Shown here one piece after another: positions 27,560 to 34,638 of a stretch of 64,000 nt of DNA. This DNA comes from Deltaproteobacteria bacterium. Its GTDB lineage: Bacteria; Desulfobacterota; Desulfobacteria; Desulfobacterales; Desulfobacteraceae. Where the stretch lies: positions 50,958-114,957 of the forward strand of contig JAADHV010000067.1 in the NCBI GenBank assembly GCA_013151635.1, given 5' to 3'. The notes beneath the pieces were generated by a model. That model saw only the letters and a list, made by a program, of their open reading frames with translations. It did not search any database and was not told the origin of the DNA. The position numbers were made by a program, and so were the translations under genes. Every line of letters begins with the position of its first letter. The first letter of the stretch is position 1.

Positions 27560-28078
27560 ATGAGTAACAAAAAGATGATGCATACAAGAGGTCTTGTGAC
27601 AGCCGTGGATACTATAGGGTTTGCTGATGTTGTCATGGACCGGAAACAAGGTTGCACAGGCTGCGGATCAAAAAAAACAGATAATTGCAAGACATGCCTT
27701 TCCGGATCTAAGATCCAGGCAAAAGTAATAAATAAGAAAAATGCCCGGAAAGGAGATATCGTGTCTGTCAGCCTCAGTACCTCTAAAATTCTTAAAGGTG
27801 CAGCCGTTCTATACCTGATTCCTGTGGCAGGGCTTCTTATCGGTGTCTTTACCGGCCAGGGTTTTCATGATGTGTTGTCCATCAGTGATACTCTTGTCAC
27901 TATAATCCTGGGATTTGTCGGACTGGCTATGGGGTTTTATCTTGTAAGGCTGATTTCAGAGCATATGAATTCAGATCAGGATATGATGCCTTTTATAAGC
28001 AGGATCATATATTCGGGATCAAATACGGCTAAGTCTGATATGAAAACCAAAGCACAAACCTGTGCCGGATGCAGATAA
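27560..28078 (+). CDS. RseC/MucC-family (SoxR-reducing type) membrane protein
   Basis: 172 residues from the ATG at 27560 behind AAAGAGG; a GTG at 27551 is less likely. It shows the RseC/MucC layout: an N-terminal beta domain beginning T-R-G-L-V-T-A-V-D, a cysteine cluster (C-T-G-C-G-S-K-K-T-D-N-C-K-T-C near residues 31-45), then two transmembrane helices separated by a short loop. Family members are linked to electron transfer at the membrane (Rnf-associated reduction of SoxR). It ends with C-A-G-C-R, an additional Cys pair. First gene after promoter P3, followed at 11 bp by a membrane gene. Confidence 0.8.
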   Translation: MSNKKMMHTRGLVTAVDTIGFADVVMDRKQGCTGCGSKKTDNCKTCLSGSKIQAKVINKKNARKGDIVSVSLSTSKILKGAAVLYLIPVAGLLIGVFTGQGFHDVLSISDTLVTIILGFVGLAMGFYLVRLISEHMNSDQDMMPFISRIIYSGSNTAKSDMKTKAQTCAGCR

Positions 28079-28089
28079 GGAGGTTTCCC

Positions 28090-28698
28090 ATGGCCCTGAC
28101 AAAATTTCAGCAACAAGAGGCTTTAGCCTGCAATAATAAAATAAGAGTAACTACAAAAGACATAATCTTAAGAAAGAATAGTCAGGCAAAATCAGCATTT
28201 TTCACCAGTCCGGCACCTTATATTAAGGGCGGGCTTGCAGCCCTTGCTATTATAGGGTTTTACCTGGGGCTCTTAACGCTGACATCGGACTGGTATTTTG
28301 CCAAAGTACAATTTGAGGAATACCGGGTTTGGATATTGCTGTTAGCAGCCGGACTCGGAATCCAGGTTTTTCTTTATTCGATTTTAAGGCAGCATATTAA
28401 AAATATGAAGATAAAAGGTGCAGGGAAAACAGTGGCTGTTTCCGGCGGAGTTTCAACAGCCGGCATGGCAGCATGCTGTGCCCATTACCTTGTCACGGTT
28501 CTTCCGGTAATTGGAGTCCCGTTTGTCACAACAGCCATTGCATCACTTGAGCAATACCAGGCATTGTTTTTTCTTGCCGGCGTGATTTCAAATGTTTTCG
28601 GGATTTTATATATGCTGCATCTTATGAGGAGAAATACGATTATTTCGGTCCCCGGGGTCTTCACTAATAACAAGTATGATATAAGAACCGCGGGATAA
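28090..28698 (+). CDS. multi-pass membrane protein of unknown function with a Cys-Cys helix
   Basis: 202 residues from the ATG at 28090, 6 bases after AAGGAGG; the longer frame from 28069 overlaps the previous gene. Four or five hydrophobic helices are predicted: about 45-65, 80-100, one carrying M-A-A-C-C-A-H-Y-L near 125, one near 140 and one near 160-180. The Cys-Cys-Ala-His within a helix resembles metal or thiol sites in small transporters, but I recognise no named family. It lies between the RseC-like gene and a secreted protein gene in a sigma-54-driven operon of the copper/redox region, so a role in metal or redox traffic is an inference from context. Confidence 0.7.
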   Translation: MALTKFQQQEALACNNKIRVTTKDIILRKNSQAKSAFFTSPAPYIKGGLAALAIIGFYLGLLTLTSDWYFAKVQFEEYRVWILLLAAGLGIQVFLYSILRQHIKNMKIKGAGKTVAVSGGVSTAGMAACCAHYLVTVLPVIGVPFVTTAIASLEQYQALFFLAGVISNVFGILYMLHLMRRNTIISVPGVFTNNKYDIRTAG

Positions 28699-28720
28699 AA
28701 AAAATTTAAGGAGATAAATT

Positions 28721-29134
28721 ATGAAAAAAAATAAATTAAAAACAGTATTTACAGCTCTTATTGCTTTTGCACTTGCAACCGGAGGTTCTGTTGCAAGTGT
28801 ACATGCATACAATCGCCAGACAAATAAAGAAAAAAGCGTCAGGGTGGATGTCCTGCCAGTCACGCTTGCTTTGGGTGAAAAAGTTGTGTTTGATATAAGG
28901 ATGAACACCCATTCTGTCGGTCTTGATAATGATATCGTTTCAGGATCTGTTCTTAAGGATGATAAAGGTATTGCATACAACGCAATAAAATGGAATGGAA
29001 CACCGGGAGGTGGTCATCACCGGAAAGGAACCCTTGAATTTCCAGCCCTCAAAGGCAATCCCAAGTCGGTAACGCTTATTATAAAGGGTGTGTCCAATGT
29101 CCCTGAAAGAGTTTATAAATGGACACTTGAATAA
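28721..29134 (+). CDS. secreted beta-domain protein of unknown function
   Basis: 137 residues. A signal peptide (about 1-29, A-S-V-H-A end) is followed by a compact beta-rich domain containing D-I-R-M-N-T-H-S-V-G-L-D-N-D-I, K-W-N-G-T-P-G-G-G-H-H-R-K-G and a C-terminal R-V-Y-K-W. The Met-Asn-Thr-His and Gly-His-His pieces could bind metal, as in cupredoxin- or CopC-like folds, but no conserved copper pattern is complete. Good AAGGAG upstream, 22 bp from the membrane gene; last gene of the P3 unit. Confidence 0.7.
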   Translation: MKKNKLKTVFTALIAFALATGGSVASVHAYNRQTNKEKSVRVDVLPVTLALGEKVVFDIRMNTHSVGLDNDIVSGSVLKDDKGIAYNAIKWNGTPGGGHHRKGTLEFPALKGNPKSVTLIIKGVSNVPERVYKWTLE

Positions 29135-29267
29135 GTCAAGCCTCCCTTTCGTTAAGATGCAAAGCTGAAGGGTAAAATTTCGAAAACCGTGTAATCTTTA
29201 GGATTGCTCCGGTCCTGTGGTCGGTGCTGCGGGAGATAGTTGCTATAGATCATTTTGCTGTATTTAC

Positions 29268-29342
29268 AGTTTGAGACGAAAAAATTAGAATTATTTCTGC
29301 AAAGGATATGACCGTACCGGAAATAGAGAGGTATCGAAAATG
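29268..29342 (+). pseudogene. remnant of a BrnT-like toxin C-terminus
   Basis: In the frame ending at the TGA that overlaps the antitoxin ATG, the sequence reads I-R-I-I-S-A-K-D-M-T-V-P-E-I-E-R-Y-R-K. This is the typical C-terminal strand and helix of BrnT-family RNase toxins (R-I-I-S-A-R). An in-frame TGA four codons before that stretch interrupts it. The few readable codons upstream (A-V-F-T-V) fit poorly, and the conserved N-terminal half is absent. The overlapping junction with the CopG antitoxin is the normal arrangement of these pairs. Confidence 0.45.
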
Positions 29343-29615
29343 AAAATGAAAATGAAAAAGCAAATACCAAATTTCACAAACGAGGCTGAAGAGCGTTGTT
29401 TGTGGCAACGCCATGATTCTTCAAAGTATCTCGGCTGGTTCAATGCCGAAGATACTGTCTTACCCAGGTTAAAACCTTCAATCCGGAAGATATCAATTAG
29501 ACTTCCCGAGTCTATGATTGATGGATTGAAGGTTTTAGCAAACAAACGCGATGTACCCTATCAGTCTCTCTTGAAGATATTCCTTGCAGAACGAATTGAT
29601 TCTGAACTGCATTAA
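29340..29615 (+). CDS. CopG/ribbon-helix-helix antitoxin, orphan
   Basis: 91 residues. The C-terminal 45 residues form a ribbon-helix-helix: I-R-K-I-S-I-R-L-P-E-S-M-I-D-G-L-K-V-L-A-N-K then V-P-Y-Q-S-L-L-K-I-F-L-A-E-R-I. This is characteristic of the BrnA/CopG antitoxins that pair with BrnT-like toxins and repress their own promoter. The toxin gene that should lie just upstream is reduced to its last codons, so the antitoxin seems to be an orphan. No intact partner is visible downstream. Confidence 0.8.
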   Translation: MKMKMKKQIPNFTNEAEERCLWQRHDSSKYLGWFNAEDTVLPRLKPSIRKISIRLPESMIDGLKVLANKRDVPYQSLLKIFLAERIDSELH

Positions 29616-29655
29616 TAATATCAATGGCAGCAGAACTTTAGGATTACTCCTGTAA

Positions 29656-29750
29656 TTTTATATAAAAGTCTTTGCAATCCAAATCAGGACTTTCCTATTT
29701 TGTTGTGGGCAAACTCTGGTGAAATACCAGGTCTGCCCGTGACAGGCAGT
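29656..29750 (-). repeat. two-hairpin dispersed repeat, copy 2
   Basis: Minus-strand copy, nearly identical to copy 1, including hairpin A (GGGCAGACCTGGT to ACCAGAGTTTGCC) and hairpin B (GAAAGTCC to GACTTTT). Unlike the other copies it is not directly upstream of a coding sequence on its strand; it lies between the convergent antitoxin and HEAT-repeat genes. About 100 bp on either side holds nothing else recognisable. Confidence 0.8.
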
Positions 29751-29850
29751 CCATAATGACATTGCCATATCCGTCTGGCCTGGCATAATGCAAGCAGGGA
29801 TCAGGCCGGTATTGCCAAAGATCTTGAATTCGGTAAAATAATCAGCCTTG

Positions 29851-30354
29851 TTAGCCAGCCTTCTTTTGTAAGAACTTACTTGCCAGTTTGTGAGTCTGCT
29901 TGATCTGCTTATTAGTAATGTCCCATTGGTGTAATTCGTTACAAATCAGTTCCTGGTGCTTTTTACTTATATCGCGTAACGCATTCCCGACAGACTTGCG
30001 CACATATTCACTGTCATCGTTTCGAAGTCGGCTCAATAAATTGATGGCTGCTTCCGGATGATTATTAAAGTAGTGGCGGCCTGTCCAGATTCTAAGCCCT
30101 TCTGTTACTGCCCGCCGCACGTTAGGCGAGGAATCTGCCAACCATTCTTTGATGACAGGAACAGCTTTTTCATAACCAATATCAGCGCAATATCTGTCAA
30201 TTGAGTGCATCTTTTGAATTGGCTGCGAGCCTGCCGAAAATGAATGTTGCCAATGAGCGAGCCTGATATATTTCTGAAGAAAATAGTTGTCTGGCAATGC
30301 AAAGGCTCTCTTCGGCAGGCTGTTCATCTTTGTTGGAATTTCCTTAGTGATCAC
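29851..30354 (-). CDS. HEAT-repeat protein, DNA alkylation repair (AlkD-like) type, short
   Basis: 167 residues of helical repeats. S-P-N-V-R-R-A-V-T-E-G-L-R and D-S-E-Y-V-R-K-S-V-G-N-A-L-R-D-I-S-K-K-H closely follow the C-terminal half of AlkD-like HEAT-repeat DNA glycosylases. Those proteins are usually about 220-240 residues, so this one lacks part of the N-terminal repeats and may be a non-catalytic relative or a shortened gene. The start is a GTG overlapping the previous stop (GTGA); an ATG at 30327 is an alternative. Its place at the end of the polyferredoxin operon has no obvious functional reason. Confidence 0.6.
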   Translation of the reverse strand: MITKEIPTKMNSLPKRAFALPDNYFLQKYIRLAHWQHSFSAGSQPIQKMHSIDRYCADIGYEKAVPVIKEWLADSSPNVRRAVTEGLRIWTGRHYFNNHPEAAINLLSRLRNDDSEYVRKSVGNALRDISKKHQELICNELHQWDITNKQIKQTHKLASKFLQKKAG

Positions 30355-30854
30355 CGGAGGGGTCTCCAGAACTTTGCGTCAACCGCTTTTCTTACCGAGA
30401 TGATGTCCATGCCGCTCCGGTATTTGGAAACCGCATAAAATGCCTGGTCCATGCATATTCCGCAATTTTCAGCGTGAGTATCCACATAGCAGGTCAAAAG
30501 GCTCTTGTGCCCGAAAGTTTCCTTGCAATTACAATAACAATACATGCTGTCCAGGAGCTCCGGGTTTTCCCTGGCGATTTCGTAGGCCCTTGCAACATTG
30601 CCTGTAAACCTTGCAGGTGAAAGTGTCGGGCGTTTTTCCCCGCCTCTCAGGATGGAAGGGTCTGAAAGGGCTATGGCCTGTTTGACTTTTGATTTTTCAG
30701 AAGCATTGCCTTTATTGGTAAAATCATAATAAAAAAAACCGCCTGCGATAAGCAAAAAAACTGCAACAATGATTAAGGGCAGTTTGCTTTTACCGGTTTT
30801 TACCGCAGGGTTTTTCCTGCCTGAAAGTTTTTTCTTTCTTTTTTTCTTGCTCAT
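30351..30854 (-). CDS. membrane-anchored PCYCGC-type cysteine protein
   Basis: 167 residues. A very basic N-terminus and one transmembrane helix (about 25-43) anchor the protein, with the rest outside. The exported part has the signature C-Y-C-N-C (about 110-114), then C at about 126, and C-G-I-C further on, the arrangement of proteins with a PCYCGC-type motif. Its role is not established; the many cysteines next to three thioredoxin-like proteins suggest metal binding or thiol exchange. It overlaps the downstream HEAT gene by 4 bp and lies 33 bp after the polyferredoxin gene. Confidence 0.75.
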   Translation of the reverse strand: MSKKKRKKKLSGRKNPAVKTGKSKLPLIIVAVFLLIAGGFFYYDFTNKGNASEKSKVKQAIALSDPSILRGGEKRPTLSPARFTGNVARAYEIARENPELLDSMYCYCNCKETFGHKSLLTCYVDTHAENCGICMDQAFYAVSKYRSGMDIISVRKAVDAKFWRPLR

Positions 30855-30887
30855 TATAATCCTCCGTTATGGTTAAAATAAAATTGT

Positions 30888-32825
30888 TTAATGTATGTGT
30901 CTTGGTGACATGGGAAGGTTAAGCAGGTACACATTGACCGCCATTAAGATGCCTGCAATAAACATCATTGGCAGTAAAGCCCTGAAACCAGTCTGAGGGT
31001 CGGTGTAATTTTTCATGGCAAGTTTATATCCTGCCACAAGGGAAAAGCCGTAAAAGATAAGGAAAAGTATCATTTGTATCCAGTATACAAACAAAGGGTC
31101 AACCATTGAAACGGACGCTATCTGCCAGTTCGGCTCTCCTGCGGAAAATGGCAGGTATTTATTGATAGTTCTTTTAAGGGCGGGGATGACCAGGACTGAC
31201 TCGTTCAAAAGGTGACCGATGTTGTGGGCAAGATGCATGGATAATCCCACCGGGATAAACATAAAACCAAATGAGATAAATGTTTGTTTCAGACCATGAT
31301 GATTTTTTTTCCCGGCCAGATGGTTTGAAATTGCAGAACATAGAAAAATTATGCCCGGGATGAGAAAAATACTGATAAAAAAATAAAGAAGGGATTTTGT
31401 TACAACTTCAATGGTGTATTGATAATGGATACCAAAAAAACCGGCTGGAAACCATTTTATTGCAGATTGCATCCAGGCGGTCCAGGGTTCAAGCATATCC
31501 CCTGTAACAAATATGGCAACCCCCACAAGCACGACCGCAAAAACAGCATCATCCAGAGATTTTTTTTTTGTTGTCCAGGCATCTTTGAAAAATGGCCTGA
31601 TCCGGATGGATATATTGTTTTTCGGGCATGATTTGATGCATTCCCCACAAAAATTACAGGCCTTATTGCTGTCAATTTCCGGGACCATTTCAAACATGGG
31701 GCAGCCCCGGCCCCTTGAGTTGCCAAGGTAGCAGTCCTTTCTTTTATGGCGCTTGCAGATTTCAAGGTCTTTTGATCTTAATTCAATGGGGGAGAACAAG
31801 GAATATATGCCGATAAGTCCGCCAATGGGACATATATGCCTGCAGAAAGTCCGTTTTTGGTAAAAGAGTCCGAAAACTGCTGCAACAACAAGAATAAGGG
31901 ATAAAAGAAACCCTGTTACCAGGGGGTTCCTGACTACGCCGATCTGGATATCCAGCCAGGTCAGTAAAACAAAGAATGTGTTTGCAAACCACATGTTCTG
32001 AAGGCTTTTTGGAAGAACCATTTGAGGGTCAGATGCCCTGGATATCCATTCGGAAACCGCTCCAACAGGGCACATAAAACACCAGAGACGTCCTGCCAGT
32101 ACAAAAGTAAAAATAACCCCGGCCCACCATATTGTCCATATGACAATAACTGAAAGGTTTCTTGCCGAATCCTGAATATCAAAAAATGCCAGGAAAATGA
32201 AAATAAAAAGAAAAATGAGCAGTACAATCTGGATCACATCTTGAAAATAGCGGGCCTTAAGAATTTTTTGGATTATCGGAATATCCAGAAGGTCAATTAC
32301 AGATTTATCAGGATTTTTGATCTTAACCCTGATTAACACCATACCGGCTATAGTGGTTCCCAAAAGCAAAACCAGGATAAATATCAGTTTTAGCCCGGGA
32401 TGACCCCGGGGGGCGATTTTAAGGGGGAAGACTGTCAAAATCCCCTTGCTTGAGGCCATGGCCTTTGATCCCGGCAGTTCGACCTTAAGCTTGAAAAGGC
32501 CCGCATCCCCGAACAGGGCTTGAAATTCAAAATTGCCAAAGGCATCAGTCCTGCCCTTATTCTTTTGTCCGGGTTCAAGGTTTGTTCCAATTATGCTTGT
32601 GTAGACAGGTTGGCCCACAACCGGGGCCAAATCCTTTGCCCGTAATACTTTAACCGTGACCACGGTTTTAGTTTCTGCTTTTAAAGGCTCCTTATCAAGG
32701 AATACCTGGATTTTAAACCCTTGTGTTTCAATTGCCGTGCCTGCTCTTGCAGGAAAGTTTAAACCTGCAAGGCAAAGTATTGACAAAACAAGGGCATATT
32801 TTATCTGTCTTGAGACTTTAAGCAT
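30888..32825 (-). CDS. NapH/FixG-like membrane polyferredoxin with N-terminal Ig-like domain
   Basis: About 645 residues. A signal peptide ends near P-A-R-A-G-T. A beta domain of about 110 residues follows (V-T-V-K-V-L-R to F-K-L-K-V-E-L), resembling YtkA/FixG accessory domains. Membrane helices then carry C-P-V-G-A and C-R-H-I-C-P-I-G-G. A cytoplasmic ferredoxin segment has C-K-R-H-K-R-K-D-C and C-N-F-C-G-E-C-I-K-S-C-P-K-N. More helices follow. The fold passes electrons through the membrane, as in NapH and NosR. Closely parallel to the CuA-polyferredoxin at 43349, but without copper ligands. The start is uncertain: an ATG at 32825 follows the TlpA stop, and 32843 is also possible. Confidence 0.8.
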   Translation of the reverse strand: MLKVSRQIKYALVLSILCLAGLNFPARAGTAIETQGFKIQVFLDKEPLKAETKTVVTVKVLRAKDLAPVVGQPVYTSIIGTNLEPGQKNKGRTDAFGNFEFQALFGDAGLFKLKVELPGSKAMASSKGILTVFPLKIAPRGHPGLKLIFILVLLLGTTIAGMVLIRVKIKNPDKSVIDLLDIPIIQKILKARYFQDVIQIVLLIFLFIFIFLAFFDIQDSARNLSVIVIWTIWWAGVIFTFVLAGRLWCFMCPVGAVSEWISRASDPQMVLPKSLQNMWFANTFFVLLTWLDIQIGVVRNPLVTGFLLSLILVVAAVFGLFYQKRTFCRHICPIGGLIGIYSLFSPIELRSKDLEICKRHKRKDCYLGNSRGRGCPMFEMVPEIDSNKACNFCGECIKSCPKNNISIRIRPFFKDAWTTKKKSLDDAVFAVVLVGVAIFVTGDMLEPWTAWMQSAIKWFPAGFFGIHYQYTIEVVTKSLLYFFISIFLIPGIIFLCSAISNHLAGKKNHHGLKQTFISFGFMFIPVGLSMHLAHNIGHLLNESVLVIPALKRTINKYLPFSAGEPNWQIASVSMVDPLFVYWIQMILFLIFYGFSLVAGYKLAMKNYTDPQTGFRALLPMMFIAGILMAVNVYLLNLPMSPRHIH

Positions 32826-32826
32826 A

Positions 32827-33399
32827 TCATTGTTTTTTAACATAAGGTTTATCAAGCTGCTTTTTAAGATACTGGAAAATTTCGGGTGAGGACCAGTCAA
32901 AGGAGCCGATTACCTTTTGGATTATAATCCCGTTTTTATCTATAATAAAACTTTCCGGTACCCCTGTGGCCTGGTATGCCTTTTGTACGGCCCCCCTTTT
33001 ATCCAGCAGAGCCTTGAAATGAAGATTGTATAATTTCATGAAAGGGTAGACGGCTTTTTTCCCTTTAGTGTCAATACTGACAGCCAGGATCTGGAAATCA
33101 TCCTGGTTGAATTTTTTATAAAGTTTTTCTATTGAAGGCATTTCATCTATGCAGGGCCGGCACCATGTGGCCCATATATTTAATAAAACAAGTTTGCCCC
33201 TGAAGTCGGACAGGCTGACAGTTTTCCCTTCCAGATCCGGCAATGAAAAGTCAGGTGCCATTGTGCCGACTGCTACAGACGGTGGTTTTGTAAATGTAAA
33301 ATCCATATTATTGCCGATTAAAAAAAAGAGAACCAAAATCCCGGTGACAAATAAGAAAAATAATATCCCGGACTTGTATTTTGTTGATAGTTCACCCAT
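32827..33399 (-). CDS. membrane-anchored TlpA/ResA-like thioredoxin
   Basis: 190 residues. An N-terminal anchor (about 11-30, L-F-F-L-F-V-T-G-I-L-V-L-F-F-L) is followed by a TlpA/ResA thioredoxin fold: A-P-D-F-S-L-P-D-L, N-I-W-A-T-W-C-R-P-C at the active site, and G-V-P-E-S-F-I-I-D near the cis-proline (V-P). It would reduce disulfides in periplasmic clients such as heme-binding or copper-binding cysteines, receiving electrons from a CcdA protein. It lies 45 bp after the selenocysteine-type TlpA gene, of which it is a Cys-Cys paralogue, and just upstream of the polyferredoxin gene. Confidence 0.9.
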   Translation of the reverse strand: MGELSTKYKSGILFFLFVTGILVLFFLIGNNMDFTFTKPPSVAVGTMAPDFSLPDLEGKTVSLSDFRGKLVLLNIWATWCRPCIDEMPSIEKLYKKFNQDDFQILAVSIDTKGKKAVYPFMKLYNLHFKALLDKRGAVQKAYQATGVPESFIIDKNGIIIQKVIGSFDWSSPEIFQYLKKQLDKPYVKKQ

Positions 33400-33444
33400 A
33401 GCAGCTTTGACCTTTTATTGTATATTCAGGGGTAAAGTTAAAGT

Positions 33445-33999
33445 TTATTTTTTAATATTCGCATCAATCATGAATTGAATGAGGTCTCGGCTTATTTTGC
33501 TTTTCCAGTCTTTTGCTCCTGGTGCAAAGGCCTTGATGTCCCCGTTTTGATCAATCAGGAAATGGGCCGGGGTTCCCCTTATGCCATAATCAAGGGCGAC
33601 CTGCCCTTTGATATCTAACAGCACGGGGAAATGCATACCGGCGTTGTCTGCATAATTTTTGACTAGTGTTTTATCTTCTCTTATATCAATACCGATAATT
33701 GTAAAATTTTTGTCTTTAAATCTGCTGTAAAGCTTAACCAGGGAAGGAACCTCCTTCCTGCACCAGGGTCACCAGGTTGTCCAGAAAAAGAGCAGAACAG
33801 CTTTTCCTCTAAAGTCGGTTAAGCTGACCTTCCTGCCCTCAAGGTCTTCCAGGGTGAAATCCATGGCAGCCACTTTTTTTCTTGCCTTTATGAATCCTGC
33901 ATCAAGAAAGATATCATCATCTGCTATAGCCGATACCGGTGTTATTATAAATGTGGAGAACATCAATACAGCAATCAATACGGTGGCAACTTTTTTCAT
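33445..33999 (-). CDS. TlpA-like thioredoxin, probable selenoprotein (UGA at 33771-33769)
   Basis: One 184-residue frame with a single in-frame TGA at codon 77. Before it: a signal peptide (about 1-26), the TlpA motif M-D-F-T-L-E-D-L-E-G and F-W-T-T-W. After it: P-W-C-R-K-E-V-P-S-L, then I-I-G-I-D-I-R-E-D and G-I-R-G-T-P-A-H-F-L-I-D. The TGA falls exactly where the first active-site cysteine belongs (W-C-x-x-C), giving U-P-W-C. No frame change is needed and both halves are conserved, so readthrough as selenocysteine is the simplest reading. A hairpin fitting a bacterial SECIS follows. It sits in the P4 operon between DUF2933 and the second TlpA gene. Confidence 0.8.
33739..33771 (-). promoter_or_regulatory. 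candidate SECIS element
   Basis: Directly after the UGA, 16 nucleotides bring the RNA to a loop AGGUU. The loop is closed by CAGGAAGG (33760-33753) and CCUUCCCUG (33747-33739), 8 base pairs with one bulged C. The loop begins with A-G-G-U, like the known E. coli fdhF SECIS loop, and the UGA-to-loop distance is at the lower edge of what SelB tolerates. Confidence 0.6.
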
Positions 34000-34015
34000 T
34001 TCTTGTCCCTTTACA

Positions 34016-34114
34016 ATTTTTATATGAAAGTTTCAGCCAAATGGAAAATGGTACTTTCATGTTTTGTTGTGGGCAAACTCTGGTGAAATACCAGGTCTGC
34101 CCGTAGCAGTTAGT
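34016..34114 (-). repeat. two-hairpin dispersed repeat, copy 3
   Basis: Minus-strand copy between the DUF2933 gene and the selenoprotein-type TlpA gene, ending just before the TlpA ribosome-binding site (GGGACAAG). Hairpin A is as in copy 1. Hairpin B differs inside (TTTCCATTTGGCTG instead of GATTTGGATTGCAA) but keeps its GAAAGT and ACTTTC closing arms, so the pairing is retained while the inner sequence changes. It starts 5 bases after the DUF2933 stop. Confidence 0.8.
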
Positions 34115-34118
34115 AAGA

Positions 34119-34358
34119 TCATTTGAATTCAATCTGCCTGGGTTTTTCAGGATGGCGTTGCCCATGGGAACATGATTTCATTTTTTTCATCATGAAAATA
34201 TGGGCAACAGGGCAAAGCAGGAACAATACATAATAACCCCATGAGCCTTGTATTCCAATAGATGTCAGTATGAAAAATCCCATAATGGGGATAGCACAGC
34301 ACAAAGCCATAAGTAAAAGATGATTGTTCTTAATCTTGTCAACTAGTGTTTTTAGCAT
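34119..34358 (-). CDS. DUF2933-type small membrane protein
   Basis: 79 residues, mostly two membrane helices (about 14-32 and 38-56), then a short His/Cys-containing cytoplasmic tail (K-M-K-S-C-S-H-G). C-C-A-I-P-I-M-G-F-F in the first helix and L-L-C-P-V-A-H-I-F-M-M at the end of the second match the small DUF2933 proteins commonly seen next to copper or multicopper genes. Function unknown; binding of metal by Cys/His/Met is only a suggestion. A clear AAGGAGAAAAAA precedes the ATG. It is first in the minus-strand sigma-54 operon running to 29851. Confidence 0.8.
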   Translation of the reverse strand: MLKTLVDKIKNNHLLLMALCCAIPIMGFFILTSIGIQGSWGYYVLFLLCPVAHIFMMKKMKSCSHGQRHPEKPRQIEFK

Positions 34359-34398
34359 TTTTTTCTCCTTTGATCTTTTAACAGTTTATGGATGTTAA

Positions 34399-34414
34399 AG
34401 CAAAGTTAATGCCA
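34399..34414 (-). promoter_or_regulatory. sigma-54 (-24/-12) promoter P4
   Basis: Read on the minus strand: TGGCATT-AACT-TTGCT, with GG and GC separated by 10 bp, 41 bp upstream of the DUF2933 ATG. It would drive the DUF2933, selenoprotein TlpA, TlpA, polyferredoxin, PCYCGC and HEAT genes. Confidence 0.75.
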
Positions 34415-34506
34415 GGTGGCCTGGTGATTTGCATCATCCTCTGATATAATGGGTTTAATACACGTGTATTATTTGAATGTGTATCCCTAATTTTTTATTT
34501 AAAAAA

Positions 34507-34559
34507 GCATACTGCCTAATTTTTAGCCAGTTTGGTGGATAAAAATCAGGCAGTATGCC
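34507..34559 (-). promoter_or_regulatory. paired activator sites of P4 inside a long inverted repeat
   Basis: TGCCTAATTTTTAGCCA (34513-34529) and TGGATAAAAATCAGGCA (34536-34552) are imperfect TGGnT-N7-AnCCA sites 23 bp apart, about 108 and 131 bp upstream of the P4 -24 element. Their outer arms continue as GCATACTGCC and GGCAGTATGC, so the whole stretch can fold as a long hairpin with a 14-base loop. It may also insulate the plus-strand gene that follows. Confidence 0.65.
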
Positions 34560-34638
34560 TAAGTTTTCTTCCTGGTTGCATTTATTTAAAATGTACGATA
34601 AAGGCAATATTATCAAAAAAACGTGTAAAAATACCATG

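Noticed and set aside
33445-33999. Two separate genes or a simple nonsense pseudogene instead of a selenoprotein
   Set aside because: Both parts are in one frame, the TGA is exactly at a catalytic Cys position, the rest is well preserved and a hairpin follows. This remains unproven until Sec machinery is shown.
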